DNA of 64,000 nucleotides from DASWOJ01 sp964242415 (GCA_964242415.1 CAXTAT010000002.1:124001-188000); one strand, 5' to 3'; positions 34,733 to 43,600 are shown, counted from the stretch's first letter. Program-made: numbers and translations. The notes: a model not told the origin generated them from the letters alone.

Positions 34733-35377
34733 CTACTGCGTCGGCCGTCCCGCCAAATCCGGCAACGGCGTGGACCCGTCCGGCGTGCCCTCCCGCCCGG
34801 TCGCCAGCATCATGGCGACCGTGACGTAGGTGCCGGACACCGTCACCAGGTCCACGATCTGCTGGTCGGACAGCACCGCCTTGGCTTGGGCGAACGTCGC
34901 ATCCGACACCGCGTGCGTCGCCGCAAGCTCGGTGCACAGGTCATAGACCGCTGCCTCGTCCGGCTGCATCCCCGCCGGGCGCCGGCCGGCCAGCAGGTCC
35001 GCCGCCACTGCCTCCGGCAGCCCGGCCTTGATCGCCAAAGGGTAGTGCGCCTTCCACTCCACCTGCGAGGTCCACAGCCGCGACTGGATCAAGATGGCGA
35101 ATTCGTTCAGCCGGCGCGGGACGGAGGTGTTGAACCGCAGGTAATCCAGCAACGCCACCATCCGCGCCGCCATCACGGGGCTGCGGAGCATGACGTTGTA
35201 GGGGCCTTGCAGGCCCAGGCTCGACACCTTCAGCACCTCGTCGGCGACCTGGTGCTGCGCCGGCGTCAGCTCCTCGACGGTCAGTTGCTTGAACCGCTTG
35301 TCCAGCACCGCCGCCCCCGCCCCCGCCATGGCCGACAGCATCAAAGCGCATCCGGCCAGCATCATCCTGCGTGACAT
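34733..35377 (-). CDS. Exported carboxymuconolactone decarboxylase-family (AhpD-like) protein
   Basis: A 214-residue protein with a signal peptide (MSRRMMLAGCALMLSAMAGAGA). The mature part has the CMD fold: a segment LRFNTSVPRRLNEFAILIQSRLWTSQVEWKAHYPLAIKAGLP and DEAAVYDLCTELAATHAVSD, with a final helix ending VDLVTVSGTYVTVAMML. CMD-family proteins act as decarboxylases or thiol peroxidase-like enzymes; the CxxC of AhpD is absent here, so redox activity is doubtful. A strong GGGGGACGGGG precedes ATG 35377. Such proteins are often found beside aromatic catabolism genes, but none is next to it here. Confidence 0.82.
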   Translation of the reverse strand: MSRRMMLAGCALMLSAMAGAGAAVLDKRFKQLTVEELTPAQHQVADEVLKVSSLGLQGPYNVMLRSPVMAARMVALLDYLRFNTSVPRRLNEFAILIQSRLWTSQVEWKAHYPLAIKAGLPEAVAADLLAGRRPAGMQPDEAAVYDLCTELAATHAVSDATFAQAKAVLSDQQIVDLVTVSGTYVTVAMMLATGREGTPDGSTPLPDLAGRPTQ

Positions 35378-35477
35378 CCCCGTCCCCCTTGGTCGGCGCC
35401 GGTTTGGCCGGGGCCGTGTTGCACGGCAGCCTAATCCCGCAGGCGCAGCCCTGCCAACCTCGGCCTTTCCCGCCGCT

Positions 35478-35613
35478 GCACTGCTGGTCGCTTGCGCCAG
35501 GCATGCCAAGCTCCGGGAAAGCCGTGCAGCGGCATGACCGGCGGCCCACCTCCCGCCTCCATCCAGTACCGCTTGATGGCATTGGCGCGCAGGGTGGGGT
35601 GCTGGACCGCCAT
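35478..35613 (-). pseudogene. Remnant of an alpha/beta hydrolase (epoxide-hydrolase-like N-terminus)
   Basis: The frame reads RANAIKRYWMEAGGGPPVMP then LHGFPGAWHAWRK. This is the beginning of the epoxide hydrolase/haloalkane dehalogenase class, including the HGFP oxyanion motif. The match stops after about 45 residues, and no nucleophile elbow or lid follows, so only a fragment is left. It lies in the 383-bp gap between the CMD-family gene and the alcohol dehydrogenase gene, which otherwise holds only their promoters. Confidence 0.6.
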
Positions 35614-35760
35614 TGGACCAGCCTCCGTACAGTGCAAGGCCCGAACGCCGGCGTGTGCCCGCCGCTGCTGTCACGGTGCCGTTACCCGCGGCCACCCTTG
35701 TCAAACCGCTCGCACTGGCCGCCGTTCACCCGGCCTTACCCCAACGCGGAGCGGCGGCAC

Positions 35761-36930
35761 ATGAAAGCACTCACCTGGCACGGCAAGGGCGACATGCGGT
35801 GCGAGACCGTACCCGACCCCACCATCCAGCATCCGCGCGACGCCATCATCAAGGTGACCGCCTGCGCCATCTGCGGCAGCGACCTGCACCTGTATGACGG
35901 CGTCATGCCCGGCATGGAAAAGGGCGACGTGATCGGCCACGAGGCCATGGGCGAGGTGGTTGAGGTCGGCTCGGAGAACAAGAAGCTCAAGGTCGGCGAC
36001 CGCGTGGTGGTGCCGTTCACCATCTCCTGCGGCGAGTGCTTCTTCTGCAAGAACGGGTTTTTCTCGGGCTGCGAGAACTCGAATCCCAATGCGGAGGCGG
36101 CCAGCAAGCTGTGGGGCCACTCGCCGGCCGGGCTGTTCGGCTACTCGCACCTGCTGGGCGGCTATCCCGGCGGGCAGGCCGAGTACCTGCGCGTGCCGTT
36201 CGCCGACGTCGGCCCGGCCATCGTTCCCGCCGGCCTGACGGACGAACAGGTGCTGTTCCTGTCCGACATCTTCCCGACGGGCTACATGGGCGCCGAGTTT
36301 TGCCAGATCAAAGGCGGCGAGACCATCGCGGTGTTCGGCTGCGGCCCGGTGGCGCAGTTCAGCATACGCAGCGCGTTCCTGCTGGGCGCCGAGCGGGTGA
36401 TCGCCATCGACACCGTGCCGGAGCGGCTGCAGATGGCGCGCGACGCCGGGGCGATCACGATCGATTTCATGCAGGAGGACGTGTACGACCGCATCCAGGA
36501 GTTGACGCACGGGCGCGGCGCCGACGCCTGCATCGACGCCGTGGGCACCGAGGCGCATACCGCCGCGAGCTTTGACAGCATGATCGACCGGTTCAAGACG
36601 GCGACGTTCCTGGGGACCGACCGGCCGCACGTGCTGCGCCAGTGCATCAACAACACCCGCAACTTCGGCATCGTCAGCATCATCGGCGTGTATGGCGGCT
36701 TCGTGGACAAGATCCCGATGGGCAGCGCCATCAACCGCGGCCTGACGTTCAAGATGGCGCAGACCTCGGTGCAATTCTACTTGCCGAAGCTGATGAAGCT
36801 GATCGAGGACGGCAAGATCGACCCCAGCTTCGTCATCACCCACCGCGCAAAGCTGGCGGACGGGCCGGGCCTGTACGAGACGTTCCGCGATAAGAAGGAC
36901 GGCTGCATCAAGGTCGTGCTGACGCCGTAG
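35761..36930 (+). CDS. Zinc-dependent alcohol dehydrogenase (FdhA/Tdh-like MDR)
   Basis: A 389-residue medium-chain dehydrogenase. Catalytic zinc ligands are the Cys in ACAICGSDLHLYDG and His-Glu in GHEAMGEVVEVG. The structural zinc lobe is complete (CGECFFCKNGFFSGC). The Rossmann motif is VFGCGPVAQFSIRSAFLLGA, with Asp after beta-2 (VIAIDTVPERL) indicating NAD. The close family is annotated as formaldehyde- or threonine-dehydrogenase-like zinc enzymes without glutathione dependence. It is followed 57 bp later by a chloroperoxidase-like hydrolase on the same strand, a pairing also seen for stress or detoxification genes. Confidence 0.9.
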   Translation: MKALTWHGKGDMRCETVPDPTIQHPRDAIIKVTACAICGSDLHLYDGVMPGMEKGDVIGHEAMGEVVEVGSENKKLKVGDRVVVPFTISCGECFFCKNGFFSGCENSNPNAEAASKLWGHSPAGLFGYSHLLGGYPGGQAEYLRVPFADVGPAIVPAGLTDEQVLFLSDIFPTGYMGAEFCQIKGGETIAVFGCGPVAQFSIRSAFLLGAERVIAIDTVPERLQMARDAGAITIDFMQEDVYDRIQELTHGRGADACIDAVGTEAHTAASFDSMIDRFKTATFLGTDRPHVLRQCINNTRNFGIVSIIGVYGGFVDKIPMGSAINRGLTFKMAQTSVQFYLPKLMKLIEDGKIDPSFVITHRAKLADGPGLYETFRDKKDGCIKVVLTP

Positions 36931-36987
36931 GGCCGGCCGGGTAAATAACAGTCCGCGCCCCAGTCCCGGCGCTGCAAAGGATCATCC

Positions 36988-37809
36988 ATGCCCTTCATCG
37001 AGGCCCGCGACGGCACGCCGCTGTTCTACAACGACTGGGGCGCCGGCCCGCCGGTGGTGCTGATCCACGGCTGGCCGCTGAACGGCGACATGTGGGAGTA
37101 CCAGGCCCGCATTCTTGCAAACAACGGCCTGCGCTGCATCATCCCGGACCGCCGCGGCTTCGGCCGGTCGGGCCAGCCCTGGACCGGCTACGACTACGAC
37201 ACCCTGGCCGACGACGTTGACGTGCTGATGCAGCATCTCGACCTGCATGGCGCCACCCTGGCCGGCTTCTCCATGGGCGGCGGCGAGGTCGCGCGCCTGT
37301 TGGCACGGCACGGCACCGGCCGTGTCGCCAAGGCCGTGCTGATCGCCGCCGTCACGCCATACATGCTGAAAACCCCCGACAACCCCGGCGGCGTGGACCG
37401 GAGCGTGTTCGACGGCATCATCGAGGGCCTGGAGAAGGACCGGCCGGGCTTCCTGGCAAGCTTTGGCAAGGCGTTCTTCGGCGCGGGCCTGCTGAACTTC
37501 AGCGTGTCGAGCGAAATCCTGCAGTGGTCGCTGATGATGGCCCTGCAGGCGTCCCCCAAGGCGACGCTGGACTGCGTGCGCGCCTTCTCGGAGACCGATT
37601 TCCGCGGCGACATGGCGGCCTTCACCATCCCGACCCTGATCATCCACGGCGACGGCGACGCGACGGTGCCAATCGACGCCGCCGGCCGCGCCGCCGCCCG
37701 GCTGGTCCCCGGCGCGCACCTGCTGGAATACCCCGGCGCCCCGCACGGCCTGTTCTACACCGAGCGCGACCGCCTGAACGCCGACCTGCTGGCGTTCATC
37801 AAGAGCTGA
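36988..37809 (+). CDS. Alpha/beta hydrolase (non-heme chloroperoxidase-like)
   Basis: A 273-residue alpha/beta hydrolase. The oxyanion region is VVLIHGWPLNGDMWEYQ, the nucleophile elbow GFSMGGGEVAR gives the catalytic Ser, the acid is in IHGDGDATVPID and the His in APHGLFYTERDRLNADL. The SMGGGE elbow and ADDVDVLMQHLDL are hallmarks of cofactor-free bacterial haloperoxidase/arylesterase enzymes, which in vivo act as esterases or perhydrolases. The ATG at 36988 has AAAGGA just before it. It is probably cotranscribed with the zinc dehydrogenase upstream. Confidence 0.92.
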   Translation: MPFIEARDGTPLFYNDWGAGPPVVLIHGWPLNGDMWEYQARILANNGLRCIIPDRRGFGRSGQPWTGYDYDTLADDVDVLMQHLDLHGATLAGFSMGGGEVARLLARHGTGRVAKAVLIAAVTPYMLKTPDNPGGVDRSVFDGIIEGLEKDRPGFLASFGKAFFGAGLLNFSVSSEILQWSLMMALQASPKATLDCVRAFSETDFRGDMAAFTIPTLIIHGDGDATVPIDAAGRAAARLVPGAHLLEYPGAPHGLFYTERDRLNADLLAFIKS

Positions 37810-37873
37810 TGGGCTTGCAGGTGGAATAGGGCAGGATCGTTACACGCCATCAATGTGTAGTGCGGTTTCCTCA

Positions 37874-37931
37874 TTGACCTCCGCGCGGCTGCATATAATG
37901 TAGCCGTAACGATCCCGGCCGGTCCGGGATC
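37874..37931 (+). promoter_or_regulatory. Promoter-like sequence and leader inverted repeat
   Basis: TTGACC (37874-37879) is followed by CATATAATG with TATAAT at 37894-37899; the spacing is 14 bp, or 16 bp if TAATGT is the -10. Immediately downstream GATCCCGG-CCGGT-CCGGGATC (37911-37931) is a perfect 8-bp inverted repeat. It would lie at the start of the transcript, ahead of GGGAG and the TTG at 37951. It could be an operator or a leader hairpin. Confidence 0.6.
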
Positions 37932-37950
37932 GGTAGCGGGAGCAGCGAGC

Positions 37951-39255
37951 TTGGCCCACGCACGACGCGTCCTCCTTGGAGCAGCGGCTGCCCTGGCCGC
38001 GGGAACGCCCTCCATCCGGCAAGTGCTGGCGCAGAACCGGGACGGCAGCCGCACGCCGCCGGGTCCGTTGCGGATCGGCTGCATCACCGCGCTCACTGGC
38101 CCGCAGGAGGTGATCGGCCGGCCCATCCTGGATGGCGCCAGCATCGCCGCCGACCAGGTGAACGCCATGGGCGGCGTGCTGGGCCGCCCGGTCGAGATCG
38201 TGCCGGTGGACATCCATACCAACCCTGCCGCGGGACAGTCCGCCGTGCGCGACCTGGCGCGGCTGGGCGTCAACCTGCTGTGCGGCGTCGTCACCAGCGA
38301 CGTGGGCCTGGCGGTGGCCCCGCTGCTCGCCCCTACCAACGTCGTCATGATGGTTTGTTCCGCCCAGTCGGAGAAGCTGACGCACGAGGCGTTCACCCCC
38401 AACCTGTTCCGCATCACCGACCAGACCTACATGCGCAACCGCGCTCAGGCCCGGCTGATGGCCGAGCGCTACCCGAACGTCACCAACTGGGGCGCGATCA
38501 TCCCGGACGTGGAGTATGGCCGATCGGCCTATGCCGCGTTCCGCGATGGGCTGATGGAGTACTACCCGAAGCTGGCCCAACAGGAAGCGACGTTCGCGGC
38601 ACCCATCCTGGCCGACTTCGGCGCCACCGACTTCACGCAGCAGTTGGCCAAGCTGAGGGCGGGCGGGCACCGCGGCCTGTTCGTCGCGGTGTATGGCGGG
38701 GACGCGGTGGGCCTGTACCGCCAGGCGCGCCAGGCTGGGCTGATGGAGCAGGTGCAGGTGCTGGCCGACAGCTACAACGAGTTCCTGGTACCCCTGGAGC
38801 TGGGCGGCATGACGCCCGAGCACCTGTGGCTGGCCATGACCTGGTACTACGGCGGCTATCACAGCGCAGTGTCGCATGAGCTGTATGCGGATTATGTGCG
38901 GCGCACCGGCAACGCGATGCCGCCGGGCTTCGTCAGCACCGGGCATGCGGCGGTGCACGCCTATGCCAAGGCGGTCCGCCTCGCCGGCAGCTCGGAGACC
39001 AAGCCGGTCATCGCCGCGCTGGCAGGCATGATGCTCGACACCGCCAAGGGCACGCTGACCTTCCGTGCGCAGGACCATCAGGCGGTGTGCGACGTGAACT
39101 TCGTGCGGATCAAGTCCGGCCCGGAGCTGGGGATGGACGTGCAGGACGGGACGCGCGCCGACGTGGAGGTGGCTGAGTTCGTCCGCTATGACGGGGCAGA
39201 CGTGATCGAGCCGCCGGCGCCGGGCCAGGCGATCAGCTACCGGGCCAAGGGATAG
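37951..39255 (+). CDS. ABC transporter substrate-binding protein (amide/urea/branched-chain type I), orphan
   Basis: A 434-residue type I periplasmic binding protein with an RR-containing export signal (MAHARRVLLGAAAALAAG), probably Tat. The mature part starts PLRIGCITALTGPQEVIGRP and has the PVEIVPVDIHTNPAAGQ and TNVVMMVCSAQSEKL segments of the urea/amide and LivJ-like group. No permease or ATPase gene is adjacent, so it is an orphan that must share a transporter or feed a sensor. The start is TTG 37951, with GGGAG 9 bases upstream. A promoter and a leader inverted repeat precede it. Confidence 0.9.
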   Translation: MAHARRVLLGAAAALAAGTPSIRQVLAQNRDGSRTPPGPLRIGCITALTGPQEVIGRPILDGASIAADQVNAMGGVLGRPVEIVPVDIHTNPAAGQSAVRDLARLGVNLLCGVVTSDVGLAVAPLLAPTNVVMMVCSAQSEKLTHEAFTPNLFRITDQTYMRNRAQARLMAERYPNVTNWGAIIPDVEYGRSAYAAFRDGLMEYYPKLAQQEATFAAPILADFGATDFTQQLAKLRAGGHRGLFVAVYGGDAVGLYRQARQAGLMEQVQVLADSYNEFLVPLELGGMTPEHLWLAMTWYYGGYHSAVSHELYADYVRRTGNAMPPGFVSTGHAAVHAYAKAVRLAGSSETKPVIAALAGMMLDTAKGTLTFRAQDHQAVCDVNFVRIKSGPELGMDVQDGTRADVEVAEFVRYDGADVIEPPAPGQAISYRAKG

Positions 39256-39258
39256 GGC

Positions 39259-40452
39259 TTAACCGGCGGGCGCGTTCAACCCGGCTGCGCTCCACCAGGC
39301 GTGTTCCAGCACCGCGGCCTGATTGGAGAAGCTGAACCGCTCGGCGACCTGGCGCACCGCCCGCGCCCGCGCCGCCGCCAGCTCCAGCGGCTGGGTTGCC
39401 AGCCGGTCCAGCAGCGCCGCCACGACGGCAGGCGCCCGTTCCGGCACGATCCAGCCGCCGTCGCCCACCACGTCGGGGATGGCGCCGCTGGCCGAGCCGA
39501 TGACTGGGGTCCCGCAGGCCTGCGCCTCGATGATGACGCGGCCAAACTGCTCCTGCACGGTGCTGGTCGTCCGCGTTAGCAGCGCCAGCACGTCTAAGCC
39601 GCCCATGAAGCCGGCCACCTCCTCCGGCGATCCCCATGGCAGGATTTGGACCCGGTCCAGGACGCCGAGCGCCGCCGCCTGCGCGACGAGCGACGCCCGG
39701 AACGGCCCCTCGCCCATGATCGCCAGCCGCACCGGTGCCACAGCCCGGCTTACGGCCTCGATCAGGTCGCTTACGCCCTTTTCCTCGATCAGCCGGCCGA
39801 CGTAGCCCACCGTGAGGCCCCCCGGCGTCGGAAGCCCGGCGGCGCGCTCCGACGGCCGGAACACCGACCGGTCAACCCCATAGCCGATCCGGCTGGCCGG
39901 CCCGTCATAGCCGCAGGCCCGCACGACCTGGATCGCATCCTCGCTCCGCCCCAGGACATGGCTGGTCTGCCGCAGGACGCCCCGCCGTATCTGCTCGAAG
40001 GGTGCCGGCAGCCGCTTGTGCAGGTTCTGGTCGATCTCCAGCACCAGCCGCGTTTGCGGGCAAAGCCGATTGCGCAGGAGCAGCAACTGCAGCGTGACCA
40101 GGCTCCAGGGTTCCTGCCAGAGGTGGATCACGTCCGGCCGCAGCCGGCGCATCAGCCGTTCGAGCCCGACATAATGGTGCAGGTGCCACGTCGCCGGCCC
40201 CATCCGCGCCCAACGGATGGGTAGCGGATGCACCCAGTCCTCATCGGGGTGCGGCAGGTCCGGAACCAGCCAGCGGCCCCGCTCCGACCATCGGTTGGGC
40301 ATCACCAGGTCCAGTTGCAGGTCCGGCCGGTCCAGCAGGGAACCGTAGCGCAGCCGCCCATGGACGCGGCTGGCGGCGGAATGGGAGATGCACAGCACCC
40401 GCAGCGGCTCGCCGCAGTGGCGATGATGGGCCGGCGCCGCCCAGGCTGTCAC
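39259..40452 (-). CDS. Glycosyltransferase family 4 (GT-B)
   Basis: A 397-residue GT-B enzyme. The N-terminal domain starts PLRVLCISHSAASRVHGRLR. The C-terminal nucleotide-sugar domain has VGYVGRLIEEKGVSDLIEAV, MGEGPFRASLVAQA, the EX7E-type GRVIIEAQACGTPVIGSASGAIPDVVGDGG and the usual closing helix. It likely adds a sugar in exopolysaccharide, LPS or a natural glycoconjugate. The GTG start at 40452 overlaps the deacetylase stop (GTGA), so the two genes are translationally coupled. No other polysaccharide genes are nearby. Confidence 0.9.
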   Translation of the reverse strand: MTAWAAPAHHRHCGEPLRVLCISHSAASRVHGRLRYGSLLDRPDLQLDLVMPNRWSERGRWLVPDLPHPDEDWVHPLPIRWARMGPATWHLHHYVGLERLMRRLRPDVIHLWQEPWSLVTLQLLLLRNRLCPQTRLVLEIDQNLHKRLPAPFEQIRRGVLRQTSHVLGRSEDAIQVVRACGYDGPASRIGYGVDRSVFRPSERAAGLPTPGGLTVGYVGRLIEEKGVSDLIEAVSRAVAPVRLAIMGEGPFRASLVAQAAALGVLDRVQILPWGSPEEVAGFMGGLDVLALLTRTTSTVQEQFGRVIIEAQACGTPVIGSASGAIPDVVGDGGWIVPERAPAVVAALLDRLATQPLELAAARARAVRQVAERFSFSNQAAVLEHAWWSAAGLNAPAG

Positions 40453-41519
40453 GTGGCGCGTGGGGCTTGGGCGCCCAGGATTTGGGCGCCCAAGATCTGG
40501 GTACCCAGGCCGTGGGCTACGATGCCGCCCAGCCCGCTCAAGTGCACCTCGGCCTGCGATGTGTGCTGGTGGGCGCCGTTCAGCGTGTTGCGTGGCAGCG
40601 CATGCAGCCTTGCCAGGTCCGCGCCACCCACCAGGCCGCGCCGGGTCGTCGCCGCCGTCGCAAAGCCGGCCTGCTGCGCCAAGGTGGCCTCCCGCTCGCC
40701 GCAATCGCCCCGGCGGCCGTAGGGAAAGGCGAAATGCCGGACCGGCAGCCCGAGGCGCTCCTGCAAGCGCACCCGGCACCCCCCGATCTCCCGCCGTGCC
40801 GCCTCCAGCGGCAGCGCCGACAGGCGGGCATGGCTGATGGTATGGGCGCCGACCTCGACGCAGGGGTCGTCCCGCACCGCCTCCAGCATCGCCCACGACA
40901 CCGCGTTGCGGTCATGCAGCGCCGCGGGATCATGGCCGTTCAGCGCGCAGAAACGCTGGTAGCGCAGCTCGGGCGCATCAGCCTCCCATGCCGCGGCCAG
41001 CCGGTTGAACAGGCGGCGCTTGGCCTCCGTGGTTCCGGCATCGGCATCGCATCCACCCTCCAGCGCCACCTGGTCCTGGGCCATCAGGATCGCCTCCAAC
41101 CCGGCCTGCCACAGCACCACCGTTCCGTCCGGGATGCCGGTCGTCACGAACAACGTGACCGGGAAGTTGCGCGACCGGAACACCGGCGCTGCGACCTCCA
41201 TGGTGTCGCGATAAACGTCGTCGATCGAGAAGTTGACGAAGCGGCGTCCCCCGCCGTCGCGGAGCCGGGCCAGCGCGCCGTCCAGCGTGACCACGTCCCA
41301 GCCGGACGCCACGACGTGATCCAGCAACCGCCCGAGGAAGGCCGCATCGATGTGGAACCCACGATTCGGCAGTCCGGACCAAGCTATAGAGGGCGCCACG
41401 CGGTGGAACATCAGCAGGCATCCCTGCCCGGCCCCGATCCAGTGGGCGGCGGCCGTCAGCCCGCCGGCATGGGCCAACCGCATCGCAAGCGCCCCGAGCC
41501 GGCCCTGTCCCGTCGCCAT
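40449..41519 (-). CDS. Polysaccharide deacetylase family protein
   Basis: A 356-residue carbohydrate esterase 4 relative. The start CLLMFHRVAPS, the metal-site motif RFVNFSIDDVYRDTMEVAAPVF (Asp-Asp), SHARLSALPLEAARREI with the histidine pair in HTISH, and HFAFPYGRRGDC are present. It may remove acetyl groups from a surface glycan, in tandem with the overlapping glycosyltransferase. The extreme C-terminus is a short repeat, GTQILGAQILGAQAP, encoded by three 15-bp DNA repeats at 40466-40510. No signal peptide is visible, so cytosolic action or a lipid-linked substrate is likely. Confidence 0.87.
   Translation of the reverse strand: MATGQGRLGALAMRLAHAGGLTAAAHWIGAGQGCLLMFHRVAPSIAWSGLPNRGFHIDAAFLGRLLDHVVASGWDVVTLDGALARLRDGGGRRFVNFSIDDVYRDTMEVAAPVFRSRNFPVTLFVTTGIPDGTVVLWQAGLEAILMAQDQVALEGGCDADAGTTEAKRRLFNRLAAAWEADAPELRYQRFCALNGHDPAALHDRNAVSWAMLEAVRDDPCVEVGAHTISHARLSALPLEAARREIGGCRVRLQERLGLPVRHFAFPYGRRGDCGEREATLAQQAGFATAATTRRGLVGGADLARLHALPRNTLNGAHQHTSQAEVHLSGLGGIVAHGLGTQILGAQILGAQAPRAT
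40466..40510. repeat. Three tandem 15-bp palindromic repeats
   Basis: CTTGGGCGCCCAGGA, TTTGGGCGCCCAAGA and TCTGGGTACCCAGGC follow each other without a gap. Each has a self-complementary core (TGGGCGCCCA or CTGGGTACCCAG). They encode the ILGAQ repeats at the end of the deacetylase, just before the overlapping glycosyltransferase start, where a hairpin could affect coupling. Confidence 0.75.
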
Positions 41520-41728
41520 TGCTCACCCCCGCACGTCCGCAACGCTCAGCGCCCAACATCGCACCACGGCGGCGCTATGCTTAGCAGGTCCAATGCGATT
41601 TCGCATCAAAATTATGGAGCAGTGGTAAAAAATTTGCGATGTGGTAGCAAAATTGCGAGGTGATGGCTGCTTGCGTTCAGCAGTGCCATCGGAGGGACTT
41701 CGATGGCTCGGCGATGCGGACCCGCCGG

Positions 41729-41970
41729 TCAGGTCACCTCCGCCACGCCCAGCGTTGCCACCAGCAGATTTTGCAGAGTGGCGTGCATCGCTGCCCCTAT
41801 CCGCCCGCGCCTGCACCAGCAACGCTGCGGCGTCCTGCATGTTCAGCGCCCGGGCCATGCCAATGGCCGTCTCGTAGGACACAGCTTCCGCTCCCTCCAG
41901 CTTGCGGACTGCGCCGATCAGCGCCGCATCCAACAGCGGACCCATCGGCGAAGTGGCGGGGACACTGCGG
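41729..41970 (-). pseudogene. Remnant of a DUF892 (YciE-like, ferritin-like) gene
   Basis: The frame reads DAALIGAVRKLEGAEAVSYE, then TAIGMARALNMQDAAALLVQ. This is the last helices of DUF892 ferritin-like stress proteins. After a frameshift near 41797 a neighbouring frame continues AAMHATLQNLLVATLGVAEVT and stops at 41729. The upstream part of the frame (SISTPLLADLYAFIA) is of another kind. The gene is therefore truncated and frameshifted. The surrounding gap 41520-42540 otherwise holds only a family A palindrome. Confidence 0.55.
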
Positions 41971-42269
41971 AAGCTTGGGGCGGCGGCTGGCTGCACCGCA
42001 ATGAACGCATACAGGTCGGCCAGCAGCGGCGTGGAGATGGAGAGGTCCCTCGTGTCGCCATACATATGCACGCCGACGCGGTCCTGCGCCGCGCTGCCGC
42101 GGAGGACGGTGCAGGGGAAGCCCGGGGTTGCGGACCAGGTTAGGGAACTGCCGGGCAATGAAGCCGTGCAACGGCGGTACCCCGGCATGTTACGGCGGCG
42201 TGGCGCGTCCTACCTTCGCAGTCCGTCCAGGGCAGTCGCATGTGGCGCAGGGACCACGCTGGCGTCCTC

Positions 42270-42409
42270 TGCCCACGTTGGGAGAGGGTTGGGCTGAGGG
42301 GGTCTTGCCTACCCCTGTCAGCGGAGCTGGGCTGCCTGGGTTCCAGTGGACCGCGCTGCAAGGCCCCCTCACCCCGGCCCTCTCCCGAAGTGGGGAGAGG
42401 GAGCAGGCG
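42270..42409. repeat. Interspersed palindrome family A, copy 4
   Basis: GGGAGAGGGTTGGGCTGAGGG (42280-42300) faces CCCCTCACCCCGGCCCTCTC with GGGGAGAGGGAG (42364-42404). The interior of about 60 bp is unrelated to the other copies. It lies upstream of the PstS-like gene, in the same gap as the DUF892 remnant. Confidence 0.85.
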
Positions 42410-42540
42410 GCACTCCGGCAGGCTTCGTGCATACCGTTCCGGATGCAAACCGACGAGCGTTTGGTTGAATAAACCGCAGCTTGTTCCAAAAACCCAAGCA
42501 TGGTTTACGTGCGATCACTAAACCGAGAGCAAAGCCCAGC

Positions 42541-43566
42541 ATGAAAGGCAGACACTGCCACCTGCCTCCGAGATGGGCCGTACTGCTCGTCCCCCTCGCA
42601 TCAGGCGCCGCCCATGCACAGGCGATCACCGGCGCGGGCGCCACCTTCCCCGCCGCGCTCTATGCCAAGTGGGCCGCCGCAGCGAAGCCCGCCACCGGGG
42701 TCGATCTCCGCTATGAGGCCGTCGGCTCGGGCGCCGGGGTCGAGCGCATCGTGCACCGCACCGTGGACTTCGGCGCCACCGACGCGCCGCTGCCGCCAGC
42801 GAAGCTCGACGACGCCAAGCTGCTGCAGTTCCCCACCGTCATCGGCGCCGTGGTGCTGATCGTGAACTTGCCGCGCCTGCGGGACGGCCAGCTCCGGCTG
42901 ACCGGCGAGGCGCTGGCCGACATCTACGCCGGCCGCATCACCAAGTGGAACGACCCCAGGCTGGTGGACCTCAACCCGGCCGTCACCATGCCCAACATCC
43001 CCATCGCCCCCGTCCACCGGTTCGAGGCGTCCGGCACCTCCGCCGTGTTCACCGCCTACCTGTCCGCCGTCAGCCCGGCGTGGCGGGCTGGCCCTGGCGC
43101 CGGCGGCAGCGTCGCCTGGCCTGCCGGCGCCGGCGCCCGGGGCAGCGACGGCGTGGCCAGCACCGTCGTCAACACCCGCGGCGGCATCGGCTACGTCGAG
43201 AACTCGTTCGCCACGCAGAACCACCTGGCGACCGTCCGGCTCCGCAACCACGCGGGCGCGTTCGTGAAGCCCGGCGCCGCCAGCTTCGCCGCCGCTGCCG
43301 CCGCGGGGGAGTGGACCGCGCCGGGCTTCACCGCCAACCTGATCGACACCCCCGGTCCGGCAAGCTGGCCGATCGTCACCTGCACCTACGCCCTGCTGCA
43401 GGAGCACCCGGATGAGCCCGCCCGCAACGCCGCCGTCACCCGCTTCTTCGACTGGGCCTACCGCGACGGCGGTGCGCTGGCCGAGCAGATGGACTACATC
43501 CCGCTGCCGCTCGCCGTGCAGGACGGGGTGCGCGCGGCCTGGCGCGCCGCCGGGGCCTTCAACTAG
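42541..43566 (+). CDS. PstS-like phosphate-type substrate-binding protein
   Basis: A 341-residue exported protein with a signal ending GAAHAQA near residue 23. The type II binding-protein fold has the PstS motifs TGAGATFPAALYAKW, LRYEAVGSGAGVERI, VDFGATDAPL, IYAGRITKWNDPRL and the anion-binding FEASGTSAVFTAYLS. PstS usually hands phosphate to PstCAB, but no pst permease or ATPase gene is present. It lies 34 bp upstream of the binding-protein/ion-channel fusion on the same strand, so the two are probably one operon. It may thus serve as a soluble partner for that receptor. ATG 42541 is preferred over TTG 42481. Confidence 0.9.
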   Translation: MKGRHCHLPPRWAVLLVPLASGAAHAQAITGAGATFPAALYAKWAAAAKPATGVDLRYEAVGSGAGVERIVHRTVDFGATDAPLPPAKLDDAKLLQFPTVIGAVVLIVNLPRLRDGQLRLTGEALADIYAGRITKWNDPRLVDLNPAVTMPNIPIAPVHRFEASGTSAVFTAYLSAVSPAWRAGPGAGGSVAWPAGAGARGSDGVASTVVNTRGGIGYVENSFATQNHLATVRLRNHAGAFVKPGAASFAAAAAAGEWTAPGFTANLIDTPGPASWPIVTCTYALLQEHPDEPARNAAVTRFFDWAYRDGGALAEQMDYIPLPLAVQDGVRAAWRAAGAFN

Positions 43567-43600
43567 CCCGCCGGTGGAACCATGCAGCAACGAGGCGACG

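Noticed and set aside
40455..40515. Short repeats resembling the start of a CRISPR array
   Set aside because: Units are contiguous 15-mers with no spacers and lie inside a coding sequence.
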